A stretch of 64,000 nt of DNA. It comes from Macrotrachela quadricornifera (Eukaryota > Rotifera > Eurotatoria > Philodinida > Philodinidae). The DNA is taken from NCBI GenBank assembly GCA_022393335.1, contig JAJEKB010020494.1, positions 335,506-399,505 on the forward strand, written 5' to 3'. The notes below the pieces were generated by a model that ran no database searches, was not told the DNA's origin, and saw only the letters and a list, made by a program, of their open reading frames with translations. The translations under genes and the position numbers were made by a program. Below are positions 59,201-64,000 of this stretch, piece after piece (position 1 is the stretch's first letter; each line of letters opens with the position of its first letter).

Positions 59201-62200
59201 TGAGTAGATTTAAAATCACATAGTACTGACAAAATGTATAATATTTAATCTATTAGAATAACTTTTTTTTAATGTCTATTCAAAGAAGCAACTTGTATGT
59301 TCTCAGAAGTTATAACTTCATCAATCAATATAACTTCGATACGACTTATACATTTAGCATACCTTCGGCAGCACGATCCAACGCTTCTTGAACTATTTTC
59401 TCACTTTCATAATCAAGTGCACTAGTAGCTATAACAATAATGAATAAATAATAGAATGATAAGAAGAAAATTAAATAAATGTTTACCTTCATCAAGTAGT
59501 AAAATCTTCGGATCTCGAATTAATGCTCGAGCAATGGCTATAAAGAATTTCGTTATAAAAAAACGATAATCAACATTGTCATACATATATCAAATATGCA
59601 CTTACCAATTCTTTGTTTTTGTCCACCTGAGAGTGCAGCTCCACGTTCACCCACTTGAGTTTCATACTTCTATAAATCCATACACATAATACAATTGAAA
59701 ATAGAATAAGATAAGAATATAATTATGATTGATATAAGACTTACATCAGGTAAAGCCATGATGAAATCATGTGCATTAGCCATCTTTGCTGCTTCCTGTA
59801 CCTCTACTTCAGTTGCTGAATCCTTTCCAAATAAGATATTTTCTTGGATAGTTCCTTGAAATAAAATCGGTTCTTGGCTCACAACGCCAATATGATTTCT
59901 TAACCATGTTAAATTGTATTCAGTACTCCGTTGTTCATCAATAAAGACTGAACCTGAGTCAGGATCATAAAATCGTTGTAATAGTTGTATGCATGTTGAT
60001 TTTCCTGAACCAGAAGATCCAACAAGAGCAATAGTTTGACCACGTTTCACATCAAATGAGATGCCATTGAGAATTTGAACATGAGGCCGTGATGGATACG
60101 AAAAATGAACATTAGAAAAATGAATATCACCAATAAGATCATCTTTTTTCAGACCTAATTTTGAATCACTTTTGATTTTACAAGGCTAGAAAGTGGTTAA
60201 ATAAGAAATCAAATGTTTGTATCAAATTTAGTTGTTTACTAACTGCATCAATAATTTCCCATACATTGTAAGCAGCAGCTCGCGCTTCAGTTAAAGCTTG
60301 AAGATGTGGAATAGATTGAGCCAAATTGAAAATTGCAATCATAATGGAAAAGAATACCTAAAAATAATAATTACTGTTCAAAAGGCAATTGTAATAATAC
60401 GAAGCAACTTGTCTTTTTATGTCCGTAGTTTTGACTTACAATGATAACATTACCAATAGTATATCCTTCATCTCGAATTAATTTTGCTCCATACCAAAAT
60501 CCTATTGTAACATTATATATTATATATAGAATAAGTTGTTAATCATTAGTGTAGATTCAATTAGGCATGCACTCAAACATTAACTGAAGTTGATTATTTC
60601 AAATTTATCTCAATGATTGTGAACTATGTCAATAAATTATTGTAACATACATATATAAGGATGTCTGCCTTTGACAATCAATAAAAAAAGATTGACTCAA
60701 ACCCAAACTCATTGGATTTGGATTTTTTAATTAACTCCAGTATGACGTCTCACAATATTTCTGAAATGCCTATTATATTATTCTGTAGTGTCATTCCTCT
60801 ACTTTGAATTTACACTGGCAGAAAAACGTTGTGCCACACAGTTCAGTACATTAGGACATTTTTCTTTATTTAGTTAAAAAACTAGTTAAATACTTTGGAT
60901 ATATGCCTAGATTAAATACCTAATGCATATGCGCAATAGATGATAAACCACATAATGCCCTGTGTAAAACCACTGAATGCACCTTTTTTTATACCATTTC
61001 TTTTGGCTTTTCCAAGGTGTTGCTCATATCTATATAAAAACAAATAGATTCTTTTTGTGCAATAATAACAATAAGAATATTTATTATTTAAACTTAACCT
61101 TTTTTGTTCTCGTTCTTGTCCATTGTAAGACAAAACAGTACGAATTGAACTAAATACTTCTTCAGCTATTGCTCCAGCTTTTCCATAAGCTTTTATTTCC
61201 GATGCTGTAAGACTTGAAGTAATCTATATCATGATATTATAACAATAATCTATATCAATCGCTTTTCGAATACAAAAAGACATACTTTGACAAAGAGAAG
61301 AGCTACGGCAAAAAATAATGGAGATATAGATAGTATAACGAATGTTAGTTTCCATCCTTTAATGAAACCTATAAAATAAAATATATCAAAAAAAGAAACA
61401 TCTTTCTATTCATGTATAAATATATGTTAGTGCTCAATCTCTAATTAAGGAAACAGACTTATGAGGAAGCATTTTTTCAATGTTTCAGGTGATTAAGTCT
61501 ATTTTTAGACTACAATTAAAATTTCAATGACGTTTTGCGAACCTCAACAGAACTTATTCTGCTGGAATTTGTCTTTTCAAGTTCGGATCATCCTTAGGAA
61601 TTTGGATTTTGTCCAAAATATTAAGAAAAGAATCAATCAATTGCAGAATCTGTTTCTCCAGAATTTTTAGAATACTAAAACAAATTTCAGTTATTATGTT
61701 GACGTGAGATCGACGATCTGAAAGTGGAAAGAAGGTGTTCAAATCCATTCTTCGAAATAAAGATTTTCTTCAGCTCTAACTATAGTGTATAGCACGCTGA
61801 CAAACGATAAATCCTAGTAATTGTATAAATTGAGCGAAACAAGAAGAAAGTAAGTTTCAGTAATCCTTCAATTTTTCAGTTCAAACTTCTAAAAATGATC
61901 TTAACTCGAAAAAACAAATCTCAACAGAATAAGTTCTGTTCAAGTTTTCAAGATCTCACTGAAATCTACTCCTCAACTAAAAACAGAATTAATTAGCTTA
62001 AATATCGGGAAATGTATACTCATTAGCCTAGATTAAAGTGAGATTCATGTAGAATTTTCAGGTGAATCTCAGATTAAACGTATCGTAATGATTTAATTCG
62101 AACTTGAACGCTAATATATATAAACTTGCCAATGATTAATCGAATACAAAATGAAGATAAAAATCGTGATGTTGCACCAAGTTTGTCTCCAATTCCATTA

Positions 62201-63041
62201 TGAATTTTATCAATACTATCTGTTAATATCATATTAAGTTCACCAGTTTTATGAGTATCAAAAAAAACAATTTCTTTTCGAAGAATTGATTGAAATAAAT
62301 TTTGTCTTATAGCTCTTGCTTGTCTTTCAGCTGACATATTCCAGAATATAATTTGAAAGTAACTTGATATAATACTAACACAACCAATAATAACTAAATA
62401 ATTCACTAGACTGGTTATATTACTTGACAAATCAAATGTCGACACATCAGTTACATTAAAATGACAAATACTAAATATAATTATTATTTGTAAAATTTGA
62501 TTTTTTAAACAGGCACTCACGATGATGATAAGAAAAAATTCGATGCTGTTAAATGATAATTTGGTGGACAGTATTCAATAGAAAGAGCTGTATAATTTAG
62601 TGTACATAATTCAGTCGTTCGATTAGTAAATATATTTACAAGTTCTCCGAATACAAGAACCATTAATGGGAAAAGAAGACCTTGAATAATACCAGCTGTA
62701 GTACCAGCTAACATAAAGACTATATCGACTGGTGTAGCATATCGAAACTGAAATATATGTTAGAATTTTTATTACACAAATAATAATCATCTCTTACCAA
62801 ACTTGCAAGACTCACAGCATGAATATGTTTTTTATCTTTTGTTTTAGAACATAATCTTTTAAGGAAATTTTGTTCACTTGAATTTTCTTCTTTATTCAAC
62901 AAAGCAACACTATATAAGAGAAAAAGAATGTTATAATCGAGATTATCAGTTATCATACTTTTTTACAGAAATTGCATTTTCATCTATATTAATAATTTCT
63001 TTATTTTTTCTAAATACCTCTGAATCTTGATTATTATTCAT
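53221..63041 (-). CDS. Full-length ABCB (P-glycoprotein/MDR-type) transporter, 29 exons
   Basis: Minus-strand exons in order: 62959-63041, 62798-62909, 62521-62747, 62130-62470, 61286-61368, 61099-61223, 60920-61029, 60440-60501, 60244-60357, 59745-60185, 59606-59669, 59487-59537, 59363-59428, 57636-58012, 57449-57589, 57287-57391, 56369-56734, 56212-56312, 56014-56154, 55914-55967, 55756-55858, 55586-55688, 54836-54856, 54700-54773, 54596-54650, 53719-53873, 53606-53669, 53497-53547, 53221-53447. They sum to 4017 nt, 1338 codons plus TGA, with every junction in phase; vertebrate P-glycoprotein is about 1280 residues. The layout is TMD1-NBD1-linker-TMD2-NBD2. NBD1 has [26 protein letters not shown] and VIAHRLS; NBD2 has [25 protein letters not shown] and TIAHRLS. 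Both ATP sites look competent. NRT and NYT sequons lie in the first outer loop. It is expected to export lipophilic compounds across the plasma membrane using ATP. Confidence 0.93.
53930..54560. mobile_element. foldback element inside an ABCB intron
   Basis: The left arm (TTCTAATACATTGTATAGAG ... GTATCTCCAGCGCTACTCTA, about 53937-54110) pairs with the right arm about 54385-54555. It shares words such as CCACTCAAAATTT, AAACGTTTTTTTG and CAGCTCTATACAATGTATTA. It fills most of the intron between exons 54596-54650 and 53719-53873, without disturbing the splice sites. Confidence 0.8.
58013..59362 (-). other. 1.35-kb intron of the ABCB gene
   Basis: The longest intron of the transporter, between the Walker B/D-loop exon and the H-loop exon of NBD1. 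It contains short open frames (for example 58827-59066, plus strand) with no domain. No inverted repeat was recognised in it. Confidence 0.5.
61369..62129 (-). other. GC-AG intron of the ABCB gene
   Basis: The donor reads G|GCAAGT rather than GT, with acceptor TTTATAG. Only this GC donor gives the phase needed to join LIIG to FIKGWKLT, the conserved start of the next TM region. GCAAGT is the standard GC-AG donor form. Confidence 0.75.
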
Positions 63042-63330
63042 GCAAGCAATCAAAGTGACTTGTTATGTATGTTTTGCTTATTTATACTGATTTATCGATT
63101 TTTTTCCGTTCTCATATACATTACAATGTTTATATTTTACACACATGGGTAATTATGTATCATTTAGTCAATGTTATACATGCTATCATTATTCTTCTAC
63201 CTGAATAAAATACAAACCAATCCGGATTTTTTTTTACAGTACATGTCTTACACGTAGTTTTGTATAAGTACGCACTGAAAGAACGGGAAGTATTTCATCT
63301 ATAGATGGGAAAATACAAATAAATGTGCTA
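63042..63330. other. putative promoter region of the ABCB gene
   Basis: A short AT-rich stretch between the transporter ATG and the MITE at 63331. The promoter presumably lies here, but no specific element could be identified. Confidence 0.35.
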
Positions 63331-63887
63331 CAGTAAAACCTCTATTAGTGAACACCTTCTTATTCTGAACACTATCAGATCCGATGGAGCGATTTTTGCT
63401 GGAAATGCACCTCTCTATTATGAACACTTCTTTTTCAGTTCCTTTAGCCACTATAACCCCTCTAATTTAAACATATGTGCATGTTTTTTTTCTCTCTGTT
63501 ACGTAGTGCTCCACTTTTTTTCTCTTTCTATTCGGCTGTTACATATGTCTTGTATGTATGACCTACGTTTCCTAACTAACGTCTGTTCTGGATAAGAATC
63601 ATTGTCTTAATTCTTCTTATCGTTCATTTTCTAAACAGATGAAGAAGCCTCTCGACTTCTTTCCTGACTCGTCTAATTATCTCTCTCTTATATATATTTT
63701 TCAACTACAAAATATTTAAATAAAAATAAATGAATAAAAGAATAAATAGCACTTGGTTAACTCGAGACTAGTGTAGCAGTAAATATTCGAGAGTTTTTCT
63801 TCATTTCTCAGCAAAATGTGCGTCATCTCTCTAAAGTCAACACTTTTGAAAAGTCCCAATGGTGTTCACATTAGAGAAGTTCGACTG
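63331..63887. mobile_element. pogo/Tigger-like MITE
   Basis: The left end is CAGTAAAACCTCTATTAGTG followed by AACACC. The right end is the reverse complement of CAGTCGAACTTCTCTAATGTGAACACC. Both are flanked by TA (63329-63330 and 63888-63889). CAGT..AACCTCT..AA..GAACACC ends with TA duplication are typical of pogo/Tigger elements. The 557-nt interior has no transposase, so it is non-autonomous. It lies about 290 nt upstream of the ABCB start codon. Confidence 0.75.
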
Positions 63888-64000
63888 TATCTATAAACGA
63901 CTTGTTCGACTATATATGGACGAGAAAATTAAATATATGTTCAACGTTTTAACTAAAGTGGCGGAAAAAAGTTTAACAACAAGACTATTTCTTTTGATTT

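Noticed and set aside
1..64000. CRISPR arrays, operons, ribosome binding sites, tRNA or rRNA genes
   Set aside because: The window is eukaryotic with spliced genes. I saw no evenly spaced direct repeats with unique spacers and no tRNA B-box with a matching cloverleaf, though a covariance-model search was not possible.

Overview
The window is eukaryotic and animal-like, and most probably from a bdelloid rotifer. It is about 70% A+T and gene-sparse. Its introns are short (many 43-60 nt, GT-AG), it carries rotifer-style multigene families (FG-GAP/VCBS propeller proteins on a membrane anchor, cysteine-rich two-pass membrane proteins, orphan 7TM receptors), and it holds many decayed DNA transposons. 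The species call is inference from gene content. The gene calls rest on motifs and splice phases read from the sequence.

Layout. 0-16 kb is a paralogue block. Two related FG-GAP propeller genes (+, 395-2722 and 13647-15902) flank two related cysteine-rich membrane-protein genes (-, 4371-6746 and 7892-9175). A Helitron-like 5' end at 6865 and a Helitron-like 3' end at 11679 bracket the second membrane gene and a dead mariner (9796-11424). 16-24 kb is transposon debris (Merlin, mariner, Tc1) around one claudin-like gene (-, 19092-19658). 24-31 kb holds an intronless ubiquitin-specific protease (-), a two-exon EF-hand gene (-) and an intronless 7TM receptor (-). 31-39 kb holds a foldback repeat, a Ginger-type transposon with long inverted ends and a gypsy-like integrase (33.6-36.3 kb), and a decayed hAT transposase. 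40-44 kb holds a GT4 glycosyltransferase (-) whose introns contain two large palindromic elements. 45-48 kb is palindromic repeats, one nested in another. 48-53 kb has almost no genes, with one decayed reading frame. 53.2-63.0 kb is a complete 29-exon ABCB (P-glycoprotein/MDR-type) transporter on the minus strand. I could reconstruct it in frame to 1338 codons plus stop. A pogo-like MITE closes the window.

The genes do not form a pathway. They are ordinary dispersed eukaryotic genes: an efflux pump, a deubiquitinase, a calcium sensor, a receptor, a tetraspan junction-type protein, a glycosyltransferase and surface proteins. The most unusual features are the density of long foldback elements (at least eight), the intact-looking ends of the Ginger element, the Helitron-bracketed gene, and the tandemly fused two-pass membrane protein.
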